Part shown: positions 17,487 through 26,442 of the stretch, one piece after another
How the letters are laid out: each line of letters starts with the position of its first letter
Numbering within the stretch: position 1 is the first letter of the stretch
Source of the DNA: Komagataeibacter xylinus
Lineage (GTDB): Bacteria; Pseudomonadota; Alphaproteobacteria; Acetobacterales; Acetobacteraceae
DNA: 64,000 nucleotides
Reading direction: 5' to 3'
Assembly (NCBI RefSeq): GCF_004302915.1
Contig: NZ_QQBI01000006.1
Location: 1 to 64,000 of the forward strand
The notes under the pieces: model-generated
What the model was told of the DNA's origin: nothing
The model's input: only the letters and a program-made list of their open reading frames with translations
Database searches by the model: none
Translations under genes and position numbers: made by a program

Positions 17487-18122
17487 ATGATGACCAACAC
17501 CACAGTTTTCATGAATGATCTTTCATCAAGCGAACGCCTGCTGGTCTGGTGCGTGCGCCGCCTGAGCGGGCAGGGCGACGGCACGCGGGGCACGCCAGGG
17601 CTGGCGCTGCCGTGTTTCCGGGCTGATTTCGCTGCTGTGATCGAGGCGTTCCACATGGCCATGAACCGCCTGCGGGCCTACCAGCGCGCGCCGGTGGATG
17701 TGGCGATCTGCTCGGCAACACACCTGACCGGCACGGAAAACCGCTTCCTGCTGGCTGCCGCCGCAGCACAGGAGGGGCACGAGGGCGAAGTGCGGCGCAT
17801 GCTGCGGCCCATCTTCGTTCACCATCATGTGCTCTCGCCCTTTGCCGCCGCCATTACGCAACTCGGCGCGTGCCTGGCGGGGGCGGGCTACTGGCTGCCG
17901 CGGCGGGGCAACATGCTTGTGGCATCCAGCCGGGTGCCTGTCACGCCGCCGCGCCAGATGGGGGTGGCTACGGCACGGCCCGCACCCCGGCCCCATGCGC
18001 AGCAGGCCCAGCCCGTGGGTGCAGGCTGCCTTGCGGTCATGCGCTGGCACAATGGCGACATGGGCCATGCGCAGGTCATGTGGCCCGGCCCTGCCGCCAG
18101 CGTGCACACAGGTAGCCTGTAA
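17487..18122 (+). CDS. hypothetical protein downstream of a Fur box
   Basis: Up to 211 residues; starts at 17487, 17490 or 17511 are possible and the ribosome site is weak. The first half is helical (SERLLVWCVRRL, ADFAAVIEAFHMAMNRLRAY) and the centre has HHHVLSPFAAAITQLGACLAGAGYWLPRRG, a semi-hydrophobic stretch. The C-terminus is Pro/Ala/His-rich and probably disordered. No domain I recognise. A near-consensus Fur box about 60 bp upstream and fur itself divergently placed suggest iron control, which is the only clue to its role. Confidence 0.6.
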   Translation: MMTNTTVFMNDLSSSERLLVWCVRRLSGQGDGTRGTPGLALPCFRADFAAVIEAFHMAMNRLRAYQRAPVDVAICSATHLTGTENRFLLAAAAAQEGHEGEVRRMLRPIFVHHHVLSPFAAAITQLGACLAGAGYWLPRRGNMLVASSRVPVTPPRQMGVATARPAPRPHAQQAQPVGAGCLAVMRWHNGDMGHAQVMWPGPAASVHTGSL

Positions 18123-18132
18123 AAAAACCAAA

Positions 18133-18156
18133 GGGGCCGCACGATCGTGCGGCCCC
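18133..18156 (-). terminator. 12-bp palindromic hairpin, terminator toward the minus strand
   Basis: A perfect palindrome with arms GGGGCCGCACGA and TCGTGCGGCCCC. On the minus strand it is followed by TTTGGTTTTTTT, so it fits as the terminator for bacterioferritin transcripts. It lies 10 bp past the stop of the plus-strand gene and may shield that 3' end too. Confidence 0.65.
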
Positions 18157-18176
18157 GGCATGGCGGGATGACAGCA

Positions 18177-18350
18177 ATGCCACCCATCGTATCGATCCGG
18201 CAGGCGCGCCGGTTCATGGAAAATGCTTTCCTCGACCTGCTCGACATCCTTGCCTGGCAGGAAGGCGCGCCGCCCGCCACCGGCCCTGACCGGCCGGTGG
18301 GCCCGCATGGTGGCGGGATTACTCCTGATCGGGAGCAGGGGCGGAGTTGA
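18177..18350 (+). CDS. doubtful small ORF, 57 aa
   Basis: MPPIVSIRQARRFMENAFLD continues LLDILAWQEG and then becomes Gly/Pro rich. The first 30 residues look like a plausible amphipathic helix, but the ribosome site is poor and the 3' end overlaps bacterioferritin antisense by 32 nt. It could be a chance ORF in the 3' region of bfr. Confidence 0.25.
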   Translation: MPPIVSIRQARRFMENAFLDLLDILAWQEGAPPATGPDRPVGPHGGGITPDREQGRS

Positions 18351-18807
18351 GCTTGATGTATTGCGGCAGGCCAAGCTGCTTGATGAGGTCGAACTGGCGG
18401 TCCAGGAAGTCCTCGTGCTCTTCCTCGTTCACCAGGATGCGCAGCAGCAGGTCGCGCGAGACGTAGTCACGCACGCTCTCGCAATAGGCGATGCCTTCAC
18501 GCAGGTCGCCAATCGCCTTTTCTTCCAGCTTCAGGTCGCATTTGAGGATTTCCTCAACGTCCTGCCCCACAAGAATGGTGTTGTAGCGCTGCACGTTGGG
18601 CAGGCCACCGAGGTAGAGGATACGCTCGATCAGCCAGTCGGCGTGCTTCATCTCCTCGATGGATTCCTCGTATTCCTTCTTGCCCAGCAGGGTCACGCCC
18701 CAGTGGCGCAGCGTGCGGGCATGCAGGTAATACTGGTTGATCGCCGTCAGCTCGTTGGTAAGCTGGGTGTTCAGGTGCTCGATGACCTTGGGGTCCTTGA
18801 TGGGCAT
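18319..18807 (-). CDS. bfr: bacterioferritin
   Basis: 162 residues. It forms the 24-subunit haem-containing iron store that oxidises Fe(II) and keeps Fe(III). Ferroxidase ligands are in place (Glu19 in LTNELTAINQY, Glu52 and His55 in EEMKHADW, later NEEEHEDFLDRQ), and Met53 is the haem ligand, shifted by one from E. coli Met52. It has a strong -10 box 27-32 bp upstream. The nearby fur gene fits iron-homeostasis context. It ends NSAPAPDQE. Confidence 0.96.
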   Translation of the reverse strand: MPIKDPKVIEHLNTQLTNELTAINQYYLHARTLRHWGVTLLGKKEYEESIEEMKHADWLIERILYLGGLPNVQRYNTILVGQDVEEILKCDLKLEEKAIGDLREGIAYCESVRDYVSRDLLLRILVNEEEHEDFLDRQFDLIKQLGLPQYIKLNSAPAPDQE

Positions 18808-18833
18808 GTCCGTCTTCCTGTCTTGATGAATAT

Positions 18834-18839
18834 ATTATA
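18834..18839 (-). promoter_or_regulatory. bfr -10 element
   Basis: On the minus strand the sequence is GGGGTATAATATATTC, with a perfect TATAAT whose end is 27 bp before the bfr ATG. The hexamer 17 bp upstream of it (GCCACA) is a poor -35. The AT-rich element stands out in G+C-rich surroundings. Confidence 0.55.
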
Positions 18840-18970
18840 CCCCTCACGGGTTACTGTGTGGCAGGCCGTAACGCAATTACAAAAAAGCATTGCATAACCA
18901 TGCCCTGCGCGCGACCCTGCGGCCGGGCCACGCCAGGCCACGGCCACCACGCAGGGCAGGGGTAAGCCAT

Positions 18971-20203
18971 ATGGACCAGACCAGCTACCGCACACTTGAT
19001 GCAGGCGGCATCCGCGCATTCCTTGCCGGTCTGCCCACTATTGCCACCCGCCTTGGCGGCCTGCCCGAACGGTGGCAGGTGCGCGAGGTCAGTGATGGCA
19101 ACCTCAACAATGTGTTTCTCGTCACCGGACCTGCGGGGGAAGTGTGCCTCAAGCAGTCGCTGCCGCATGTGCGCGTGGACCCGAGCTGGAAAATGCCGCT
19201 CGACCGCACGCATTTCGAGGCCGCATGGCTTGCCGCCATCGGCCCGCTGGTGGGCGGGCTGACCACCGAATACCTGCATTTCGACCCGGTGCTTTACGTG
19301 CTGGTGGTCGAGAGCCTGTCCGGCCACACCGTGCTGCGCACGGCGCTGATGCAGGGAGCGGACTGGCCGGAGGTCGCGCCGCGCATTGGCACGTTCGTGG
19401 CCCGGGCGTGTTTCGGCACCTCGCTGCTCGCCCGCCCGTTCGAGGATGTGTTTGACGCCCGCCGCCTTTTTGCTGCCAACCAGGCCCTGACCCGCATCAC
19501 GCTCGACCTGGTGTTTGACGACCCTTACCGCGACCACCCGCGCAACCACTGGCATGATACCGCCCTGAGCCCCATCGTGCTCGATATCCGCACCAGTGCC
19601 GCGGCACTTCTGGCCGTCGAGAACCTGCGGCGGCGCTTCCTGTCGCAACCCCAAGCACTGTTGCATGGCGACCTGCATACCGGCTCGATCATGAGCACGG
19701 CGGATGATACGCGGGTAATCGATGGCGAGTTCGCGCTGTATGGGCCGATCGGGTTTGACTGCGGCATGTTCGTGGGCAACCTCGTGCTGCATTTCTTCGC
19801 AACACCAGACCTTGCGGCCCGGCAGGCCGTGCTGCGCGATATTGACAGCTTCTGGCGCAGCTTCCACACGCAGTTCATGGCGCTGTGGAATGCCGATGAC
19901 GCTCCGCCGCCCGGCACGCTGCGCCCGCTGGCCTATGGCCCGGCGGCCCATGTGGCGCAACAGGCCTTCATGGATGAGGTAATGGGCGACACCATCGGCT
20001 TTGCCGCCATCGAGATCATCCGCCGCCTCATAGGCTACGCCCATACGGCGGATTTCGACACCATTACCGATCCACGCCTGCGCGCCACCTGCCGCGCAGG
20101 CGCGCTGGCCTTCGCCTATTACGTGCTCGACCACCTGGCGGACATACGCACGATCGCGGATTTCCTGTCCTGCCTAGGCGAGAATGAGAGGAAGGGCATA
20201 TAA
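18971..20203 (+). CDS. mtnK: S-methyl-5-thioribose kinase
   Basis: 410 residues of the choline-kinase-like fold. It phosphorylates methylthioribose from polyamine and SAM metabolism in methionine salvage. Motifs: DGNLNNVFLV (nucleotide loop), GEVCLKQSLPHVRV (Lys), LLHGDLHTGSIM (catalytic HGD) and VIDGEFALYGPIGFD (metal Asp plus the family-specific EFA-YGP-GFD). ATG 18971 follows an AGGGG site. No mtnA or other salvage gene is next to it. Its stop lies one base from the convergent hsdM stop. Confidence 0.9.
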   Translation: MDQTSYRTLDAGGIRAFLAGLPTIATRLGGLPERWQVREVSDGNLNNVFLVTGPAGEVCLKQSLPHVRVDPSWKMPLDRTHFEAAWLAAIGPLVGGLTTEYLHFDPVLYVLVVESLSGHTVLRTALMQGADWPEVAPRIGTFVARACFGTSLLARPFEDVFDARRLFAANQALTRITLDLVFDDPYRDHPRNHWHDTALSPIVLDIRTSAAALLAVENLRRRFLSQPQALLHGDLHTGSIMSTADDTRVIDGEFALYGPIGFDCGMFVGNLVLHFFATPDLAARQAVLRDIDSFWRSFHTQFMALWNADDAPPPGTLRPLAYGPAAHVAQQAFMDEVMGDTIGFAAIEIIRRLIGYAHTADFDTITDPRLRATCRAGALAFAYYVLDHLADIRTIADFLSCLGENERKGI

Positions 20204-20204
20204 A

Positions 20205-21833
20205 TCAGGACATGCCGCCGGGCATGAGGGCCGCCAGCCGGGCCATGGAGGCACGCATGTCGGCCTCGATTTCAGGCAGGGCGCGACAGGGTTCGGACGT
20301 GTCGAAATACCGGGCAAACGAAATGGCGCATCCAATGCCCGCCCGCGCCATGTCCAGCCGGGCCGTGGGGTCATGCGGGGCAATCAGGCGGTCAAACCAG
20401 TCCTGCGGGTCGGTTTCCATGCTGGTGGTGAACACCGTGCGGGTCGGTGCGCCCGCATGATCCGCACAGGTCACGCTCAGGCTGCGATATAAGAACGCCC
20501 GCGCCGGTACCTGGCGTGCAAAACCGGTGCGTCGCCCCTGCGCCGCGCCCTCTTCAGGTGGCATGAGGCGCCATGCGGCAGGCGCGCCATCCGGACCATC
20601 GCGCACCTCAAGGTCCAGTTCCGTGCCATCAAGTGCTGCCTGCACGACAGCAGCCACATGGGCCTGCGTCATCTCGCGCCGTTTCTCGCCATGGCTGCGG
20701 CTGCACCGCTGCCACAGCGCCGCCGCATTGACCAGGCTGACCAGGCCACGACGGGCGGCGGGCTTGTTGTTATCCAGCACCCACACATAGGTGCTGATGC
20801 CGGTATTGATGAACATATCCTGCGGCAGGGCAATGAGCGTATCAATCAGGTCATGCTCCACTAGGTAGCGGCGAATGGCGGATTCACCGCTCTCCACCCC
20901 GCCACCGTTCAGGGCGGCTCCGTGCGTGACCACGCCAATGCGGCTGCCGCCGTGGCGGGGGGCGCGCATCTTGGCGAGCAGGTGCAGCATGAACAGCATC
21001 GATCCGTCCGACACGCGCGGCAGGCCCGGCCCGAAGCGCCCTCGCGCGCCCAGCGCATGTTCCGCCTCCACGGATGCGCGAATGGCACGCCAGTCCAGCC
21101 CAAAGGGCGGATTGGCCAGCATGCGGCCAAAACGCTGCCGGGCATGGCCATCGGCCAGTAGCGTATCGCCATGCACCACTTGCCGGGGCCTGAGCCCGCG
21201 CAGCAGCAGGTCGGCACGCGCCAGGGCACAGGACTGCCTGCTCAGCTCCTGCCCGTACAGATCCACCATGACCCCGCGCGCGCGCAGGCGGTCAGCAGCA
21301 CGGCCAAGCAGGACGCCGGTGCCGGCGGCAGGGTCATAGAGCGCAGGCCGGGTGCCGGGCGTGTCGGGGGCGCAGACAAGATCGACCATCAGGTCTGCCA
21401 CCTCCGGGGGCGTGTAATGCGTGCCGGTGCCCTGCGTGGTAGTGAAATGGCTAACCAGTTCCTCGAACAGCCGGGCCATGGCTTCGCTGCCATGCAGGGT
21501 GGGGGAAAGGTCAAGGGCAGCGAAATGCGCGGCCAACGGGCCCAGCATGCCAACCGCCGCCAGCCGCCGCGCCAGCCGCTCGATCTCAAGCTGCGCCATG
21601 ATGTCGCGCATGGCGGCGGGCAGGCGCTCAATCTGCCCCGCCAGCACCCCGAGCGGGTCGGTCGCGCAAGCAATGGCCGCAAGCCCTCCACGCGCGGGCG
21701 GGCGGGCCTGCTCAAGCCGCCGCAGCACGGTAAAGGCCAGTATGGCAGGCCCGTATTCAACCGGCGGCAACACGCGGCGCAACTGGCCCGCAATGCGCCA
21801 TATGGCTGCAGCCGAGAGCAGGGGCGTGGTCAT
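20205..21833 (-). CDS. hsdM: type I restriction-modification DNA methyltransferase subunit (HsdM)
   Basis: 542 residues. N6-adenine methyltransferase: SAM-binding motif DPAAGTG at 167-173, catalytic NPPF at 241-244, and the type I hallmark THYTPPEVADLMVDLV before motif I. The N-terminus (IWRIAGQLRRVLPPVEYGPAILAF) is the HsdM helical domain. It should form a methylase with an HsdS partner, present 1.8 kb upstream. It lies 7 bp after the broken AI-2E permease on the same strand, so both are probably one transcript. No hsdR is in the window. Confidence 0.88.
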   Translation of the reverse strand: MTTPLLSAAAIWRIAGQLRRVLPPVEYGPAILAFTVLRRLEQARPPARGGLAAIACATDPLGVLAGQIERLPAAMRDIMAQLEIERLARRLAAVGMLGPLAAHFAALDLSPTLHGSEAMARLFEELVSHFTTTQGTGTHYTPPEVADLMVDLVCAPDTPGTRPALYDPAAGTGVLLGRAADRLRARGVMVDLYGQELSRQSCALARADLLLRGLRPRQVVHGDTLLADGHARQRFGRMLANPPFGLDWRAIRASVEAEHALGARGRFGPGLPRVSDGSMLFMLHLLAKMRAPRHGGSRIGVVTHGAALNGGGVESGESAIRRYLVEHDLIDTLIALPQDMFINTGISTYVWVLDNNKPAARRGLVSLVNAAALWQRCSRSHGEKRREMTQAHVAAVVQAALDGTELDLEVRDGPDGAPAAWRLMPPEEGAAQGRRTGFARQVPARAFLYRSLSVTCADHAGAPTRTVFTTSMETDPQDWFDRLIAPHDPTARLDMARAGIGCAISFARYFDTSEPCRALPEIEADMRASMARLAALMPGGMS

Positions 21834-21840
21834 GGGCGAG

Positions 21841-22890
21841 TTAACGGGCGCGTTCTTCCGCCGCCGCCGTGCGCCACAGCGACAGGGCAACGGCAATGAC
21901 CGCAGGCCCGATGAACAGCCCGAGCAGGCCAAACACGTGCAGCCCTCCCAGAATGGCCGTCAACACCGCAAGGAAGGGGATGCTGGTGCTGCCACTGATC
22001 AGCTTTGGCCGCACGAAGTGGTCGCCCGCGCCATAGGCAATGGTGCCGATCACGCCCACGATCACCGCCTGCATCACGCCATTGGCCGCAAAGGTCATGA
22101 GCGTGGTCACACAGAGCAGGATCGGCCCGCAGAACGGGATGACACTGACCACTGCGGTGACCAGCGTGAGCAGGGCAGGGTGCGGGGTGCCTGCAATGAA
22201 GTAGCCAATGCCCACCAGCACGCCCTGGCCCAGCCCCACCAGCACCAGCCCTGCCACCGTGCCGCGCACCGCACCCACGGTGTTGCGGATCACATCACGC
22301 GCGCGCCCACCCAGAAAATGCTGCCCGACCGCGCGTATATCGGCAATGAGCGTTTACGAGGCGTGGAGATAGAAATAGACCGACAGCGTGGCGATGATGA
22401 AGGTCTCGGTCATTTCCATCAGGCGATGCGGCAGTTCGCGCCCGTCGCCGGTGGCCACCATGCGCGACGCCACGCCGGTCCAGTGCCGCAGTTCATCGGG
22501 TTCGGACAGGTAGCGTTGCCACAACCCGGCCAGCCTCGGGCCAATGCGCGGGATTTCATTGATCTGCGGCGAGACGGGAATGCCATCATGCAACGCGCTC
22601 CGCCCCCACGCCATGAGCGATGGAATTTCCAGCCCCGCCCGCACAGCCATGGCAATCATGGGCACGGCCAGCAGCGCAAAGATGGCCGCCGCGATCAGCC
22701 CTGCCGCCACCCCGCGGCCCATGCCGCGCCCGACCAGCCGGTTAAAGAGCGGGAAGGTGGTGATGGTGAGGATGCCCCCCCACACGAAGGCAAACAGGAA
22801 TGACTGTTCGATCCATGCGGAAAACAGCAGGACCGCACAGACGAATATGAAGGTTCCGACATACTGGGTCCGGCTCCGGTTTTCTTCCAT
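21841..22890 (-). pseudogene. AI-2E family permease interrupted by an in-frame stop
   Basis: The frame from ATG 22890 (MEENRSRTQYVGTFIFVCAV) runs to TAA at 22354-22356 after ...LSVYFYLHAS. The same frame then continues as TLIADIRAVGQHFLGGRARD and on to ...WRTAAAEERAR at 21841, with all the expected helices (GVLVGIGYFIAG, VSVIPFCGPILL, LGLFIGPAVIAVAL). One base explains it: GAA to TAA would restore Glu. Intact relatives (YdiK/PerM family) are about 350 residues, equal to the sum of the two parts. It could be a pseudogene, a sequencing error or rarely read through. Confidence 0.85.
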
Positions 22891-23056
22891 ATGGTGTGCT
22901 CTATCCTGCTGGAGTTCATAAAGGCTGCAATATAACGCAACGCCTGTGGTCATGGCAGCACAGGGTAAAGGCCCGGTTTACAAAAAGACACCATCCATCT
23001 TGTCCATAAGGGCGCAAGCTGGTCCATTAGCATCCCTTTTCTGACCCGGATGCAGC

Positions 23057-23587
23057 ATGTCGCGCCCTTCGAGAACCTTTTTTACCGCCGACACCCATTT
23101 CGGCCATGCCAATATCATCCGCTACACGAAGCGCCCCTTTGAAACGGTGGCGGAGATGGATGCCACGCTGGTCAGCAACTGGAACGCCACCGTCGGCCCC
23201 GATGATGATGTATGGCACCTTGGCGATGTCGCGCACGGCACGCAGCGGGCCGAAGCGATCCTGCCCCGGCTGAATGGCCGCAAGCACCTGATCTGGGGCA
23301 ATCATGACAGCGAGGCCGTGCAGACGCTGCCGGGCTGGGCGTCATCACAGGCCTATGCCGAACTCAGGCTCGATGGCCGCAGGGTCGTGCTGTTTCATTA
23401 TCCCATCGCGGAGTGGAACGGCTTCTGGCATGATGCGCTGCATTTTTATGGCCATGTCCATGACAGGTTCACGCCCACCAGCCTGTCTTGTGACGTGGGG
23501 GTGGATGTGTGGGATTACCGGCCCGTCGCATTCAATGACGTCGTTGAAACTCTCAGCGGGCTGGCCCCGCCCGCACGCCCTGCCTGA
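23057..23587 (+). CDS. calcineurin-like metallophosphoesterase
   Basis: 176 residues with all the dimetal motifs in order: FTADTHFGHANII, WHLGDVAHG, IWGNHDSE, VLFHYPI and FYGHVHDRF. Such short single-domain enzymes act on phosphomonoesters, nucleotides or cyclic nucleotides; the substrate is not deducible. It stands alone on the plus strand between the AI-2E remnant and hsdS, breaking up the two type I genes. Confidence 0.9.
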   Translation: MSRPSRTFFTADTHFGHANIIRYTKRPFETVAEMDATLVSNWNATVGPDDDVWHLGDVAHGTQRAEAILPRLNGRKHLIWGNHDSEAVQTLPGWASSQAYAELRLDGRRVVLFHYPIAEWNGFWHDALHFYGHVHDRFTPTSLSCDVGVDVWDYRPVAFNDVVETLSGLAPPARPA

Positions 23588-23603
23588 CGTAACACGCCCG
23601 GCC

Positions 23604-23627
23604 GCCCCGCTTTCATGAAGGCGGGGC
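23604..23627. terminator. hairpin between convergent phosphoesterase and hsdS
   Basis: Arms GCCCCGCTTT and AAGGCGGGGC pair over ten positions (one G-U) with loop CATG, overlapping the hsdS stop codon. There is no T-run on either strand, so it is a weak terminator candidate or a 3'-end stabiliser. Confidence 0.4.
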
Positions 23628-24779
23628 CGCGCCCATGGCTGCGCGCCTGACAGCAACGCGGTATTCACGCAGCAGGCCCCGCAGTCGCGCCCGTTCATCA
23701 GCCTGTGCCGTGACCTGCTCCAGTCGTGCCCACACCGCCCGTGCGACCCTGCGCTGGCATGCCAGCGGCGGCATGGTCAGTTCCAGCGAGGCCAGTGTGA
23801 GCGTATCCACCTCGGGGAACACGCTGCCCCCCGCGCGACGGCGTAGTTCCGGCCCTGCCGCCCATAACGCCAGCGCCGCATAGCGCAGGTCCACATTCTC
23901 CCCGCGCGGCACCAGCGCCTTGCACCCCTGGCTGACCGCAAGCGGCCCGCGCCCCAGCCCCACCCGGCCCACGGGGGCACGGGTTGACACCACCAGCGCG
24001 CCCGCGGGCACCAGTATGGCCCGGCACGCGGCCAGTCCCGCCGCCGAAAGGCCGCGCAGCCCGCGCGTGACCCAGCAGGGGCGCCCGGGCGGCAGGTCCG
24101 CAGGGGTCAGCCACGTGACGTCATCGCCCCAGTAGGCAGGCTGGGTCGTGGCGGGCGTGCCACCGCCAACAATGTCAAATACATGCCCCACCAGCCGCCG
24201 CGTGCCACGTGCCGCCCGGGCGGCTTGCGCGATGATGGCCTGGACCTGCTCGCGCGCCAGCCCGTCAAGCCCGTCAAGCAGGTGCAACTGCCCGTCAATG
24301 CGCTGCAGGCTTCCTTCCAGCCGGTCGGCCACAAGGCGCTGGCAGGCAAGGGAAGGGCAGGGGACAGGCAGGCTGTTCATGCGTGCGCGCGTCAGCTTCG
24401 CGCGGGTCGCGCCCTCCACATATGGCCCATAGGAGAGGGTATTGAGGGCATGCGCCACGAAGCGGCCCTCCACGCCCGCGCGCGGGCGCAGCACATGCAC
24501 ATGGTTGCCCGCCCATAACGGCCCTTCATGAAAGAAGGCGACATCACGCATGGGATCGGCAAAAGGCGCGCCGTCCTCACCAAGCAGCACGAGGGCGCCA
24601 TCAAACAGCGCCCGATCGACATGACCGGTCACGCCACTGGCCCCGTGATAGGGCACCGGACCCGGCCGTTGCGCCCGCTGCGCACGGTTGAGGGGCACGC
24701 GGCCTGCATCAAGGCACTCGACCAGGGCGCCAAGCGGCACCACGGGCCATGACGGGGGCAGGCTGTCGTCGCACGTCAT
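23613..24779 (-). CDS. hsdS: type I restriction-modification specificity subunit (HsdS)
   Basis: 388 residues with the two-fold HsdS layout: target recognition domain 1 (from LPPSWPVVPLGALVECL), first spacer with CPSLACQRLVADRLEGSL, domain 2 (LVGHVFDIVGGGTPATTQP...TWLTPADL), and second spacer with PPLACQRRVARAVWARLEQV. The matching LACQR-containing repeats are the conserved helices that contact HsdM. A strong ribosome site (AAGGAGT) precedes ATG 24779. It sets the methylation site for the HsdM subunit encoded 1.8 kb away. It is unusual for the two to be separated. Confidence 0.85.
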   Translation of the reverse strand: MTCDDSLPPSWPVVPLGALVECLDAGRVPLNRAQRAQRPGPVPYHGASGVTGHVDRALFDGALVLLGEDGAPFADPMRDVAFFHEGPLWAGNHVHVLRPRAGVEGRFVAHALNTLSYGPYVEGATRAKLTRARMNSLPVPCPSLACQRLVADRLEGSLQRIDGQLHLLDGLDGLAREQVQAIIAQAARAARGTRRLVGHVFDIVGGGTPATTQPAYWGDDVTWLTPADLPPGRPCWVTRGLRGLSAAGLAACRAILVPAGALVVSTRAPVGRVGLGRGPLAVSQGCKALVPRGENVDLRYAALALWAAGPELRRRAGGSVFPEVDTLTLASLELTMPPLACQRRVARAVWARLEQVTAQADERARLRGLLREYRVAVRRAAMGAAPPS

Positions 24780-24943
24780 GCCTTACTCCTTACCGTATAA
24801 AAAATACATCATGACAGGCGTTTGCGCCGCATGGCTGCTGGCCGTGCGCCATCGGGTCGTATAAACCCCACCCCAAGCACCATACATACCGCGTGCCACA
24901 CACGATCATGACCCGGCGGGGCCATGGGTGAAGCAGGGGGTTC

Positions 24944-26305
24944 ATGACGCGTCCAACCACATCCTTCGGGGCGGAATTCCGTTCCATCCTTGCCATTGCC
25001 GGACCGATGGGCCTGTCGCAGTTCGCCCAGATGCTGATGGGTGTGACCGATAACGTGCTCCTTGGCAGCCTGGGCGCCACGGCCCTTGCCATTGGCGGGC
25101 TGGCCACGGGCACGTTCTTCACCCTCAACGCCATCCTTGCCGCCATGATCGAGGCCGGTGGCATCCTGCTCTCGCAGGCGCGCGGGCGGCAGGACCATGC
25201 AAGCCTTGGCACCACCATCACCTCCATGCTCATGATTGCCATCGTGCTGTGCGGGCCGGAACTGTTCTGCCTGTACCATATCGATACGCTCCTGGCATGG
25301 CTGCACGAGCCCGAGGCCATCCGCGCGCCGGTGACCGGGTTCGTGCATATCCTGATGTGGGCGGTGCCGCCTGCGCTGCTCGGCCAGGGCGTGCTGACCA
25401 CAGCGCTGCCGGTCATGGGCGCGCAGGGCATTCTCATGCGGGTGATGCCGTGCATTACGGTGGTGAACGGGGTGCTGAACGCAACGCTCATCCATGGCTG
25501 GCTTGGCCTGCCCGCGCTGGGGCTGCATGGCTCGGCGGTGGCGACTGTCATCACCCTGTGGTGCATGCCCCTCATCTTGCTGGCGTTCATGGCACGCAGG
25601 CCCGAACTGCGCACGACGCTACGCCCGCGCGCGCATGACTGGGGGCATACGCGTGCCCTGCTGCGCACCGGCCTGCCCATGCTGGCCGCCGCGATGGCGG
25701 AGGTCACGCTGTTCCAGGCCAATAGCTTCGAGGCCGCCAAGCTGGGCAATGCCGGGCTGGCGGCGTTCCAGATCATGCTTGGCATCGGCATGCAGTGCTT
25801 CGTGCTGTACCTGGCCATGGCACAGGCCTGCAACATACGCGTGGGCTACTGGACGGGCCGCGACGACCCGGCCATGGTCCACCGTGCCGCCAGTGCGGGC
25901 ATGGTGCTGGGCCTGGGGGTGGCATGCGTGACCACGCTCATCCTGGCGCTGGGGCGGCAGGCCATCATCGGCTTCTATCTCGATGCAACCCTGCCGGAAA
26001 ACGCACAGGCGGTGCATCTGGCACTTGCCCTCCTGCTGATCGGCGCGGCCTTTCAGGTGCCTGACGCCCTGCAGGCCATCGCCACGGGCATCCTGCGCGG
26101 GCAGGGTGACACCACCATACCCATGGTGCTGGCCATTATCGGTTACTGGGGGCTTGGCTTTCCCGCCGGGATATTCCTTGCCTTTGACCGGAGCATGGGC
26201 GTGCAGGGCCTGTGGTACGGCATTGGCCTCGGGCTGGTGGCGGTATTCGTGCTCCAGGGCACCCGCATCCTGTGGCGCATGAAGCGCACGGCGCAAAAAG
26301 GATAG
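24944..26305 (+). CDS. MATE family multidrug/toxin efflux transporter
   Basis: 453 residues with about 12 transmembrane helices. The two-fold MATE pattern begins IAGPMGLSQFAQMLMGVTDN and repeats in the second half as LRTGLPMLAAAMAEVTLFQA. The family exports cationic drugs or metabolites in exchange for Na+ or H+. ATG 24944 follows AGGGGG. It is divergent from hsdS with a 164-bp gap. Substrate unknown. Confidence 0.92.
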   Translation: MTRPTTSFGAEFRSILAIAGPMGLSQFAQMLMGVTDNVLLGSLGATALAIGGLATGTFFTLNAILAAMIEAGGILLSQARGRQDHASLGTTITSMLMIAIVLCGPELFCLYHIDTLLAWLHEPEAIRAPVTGFVHILMWAVPPALLGQGVLTTALPVMGAQGILMRVMPCITVVNGVLNATLIHGWLGLPALGLHGSAVATVITLWCMPLILLAFMARRPELRTTLRPRAHDWGHTRALLRTGLPMLAAAMAEVTLFQANSFEAAKLGNAGLAAFQIMLGIGMQCFVLYLAMAQACNIRVGYWTGRDDPAMVHRAASAGMVLGLGVACVTTLILALGRQAIIGFYLDATLPENAQAVHLALALLLIGAAFQVPDALQAIATGILRGQGDTTIPMVLAIIGYWGLGFPAGIFLAFDRSMGVQGLWYGIGLGLVAVFVLQGTRILWRMKRTAQKG

Positions 26306-26344
26306 AAAAACCAGCGCCGCCCGGCCTTTCCAGCCCGCACAGGG

Positions 26345-26406
26345 CTGCTTTTTTTAAAGGCGGCGTTTCCTGAAGCTTTTTGAAGAAAAGCTTCACCAAA
26401 AACGTC
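26345..26406 (-). repeat. dispersed structured repeat (copy 3, minus orientation)
   Basis: Read on the minus strand: ACGTTTTTGGT, first hairpin with arms GAAGCTTTT and AAAAAGCTTC (loop slightly longer), then a decayed second hairpin (GCCGC with GCAGC, one mismatch). The right terminal sequence is missing. It lies between the convergent 3' ends of the MATE gene and the membrane protein at 26443. Confidence 0.75.
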
Positions 26407-26442
26407 CTTTAATTCTAAAGCGCTGTCATGAGCGGCTTTCTT

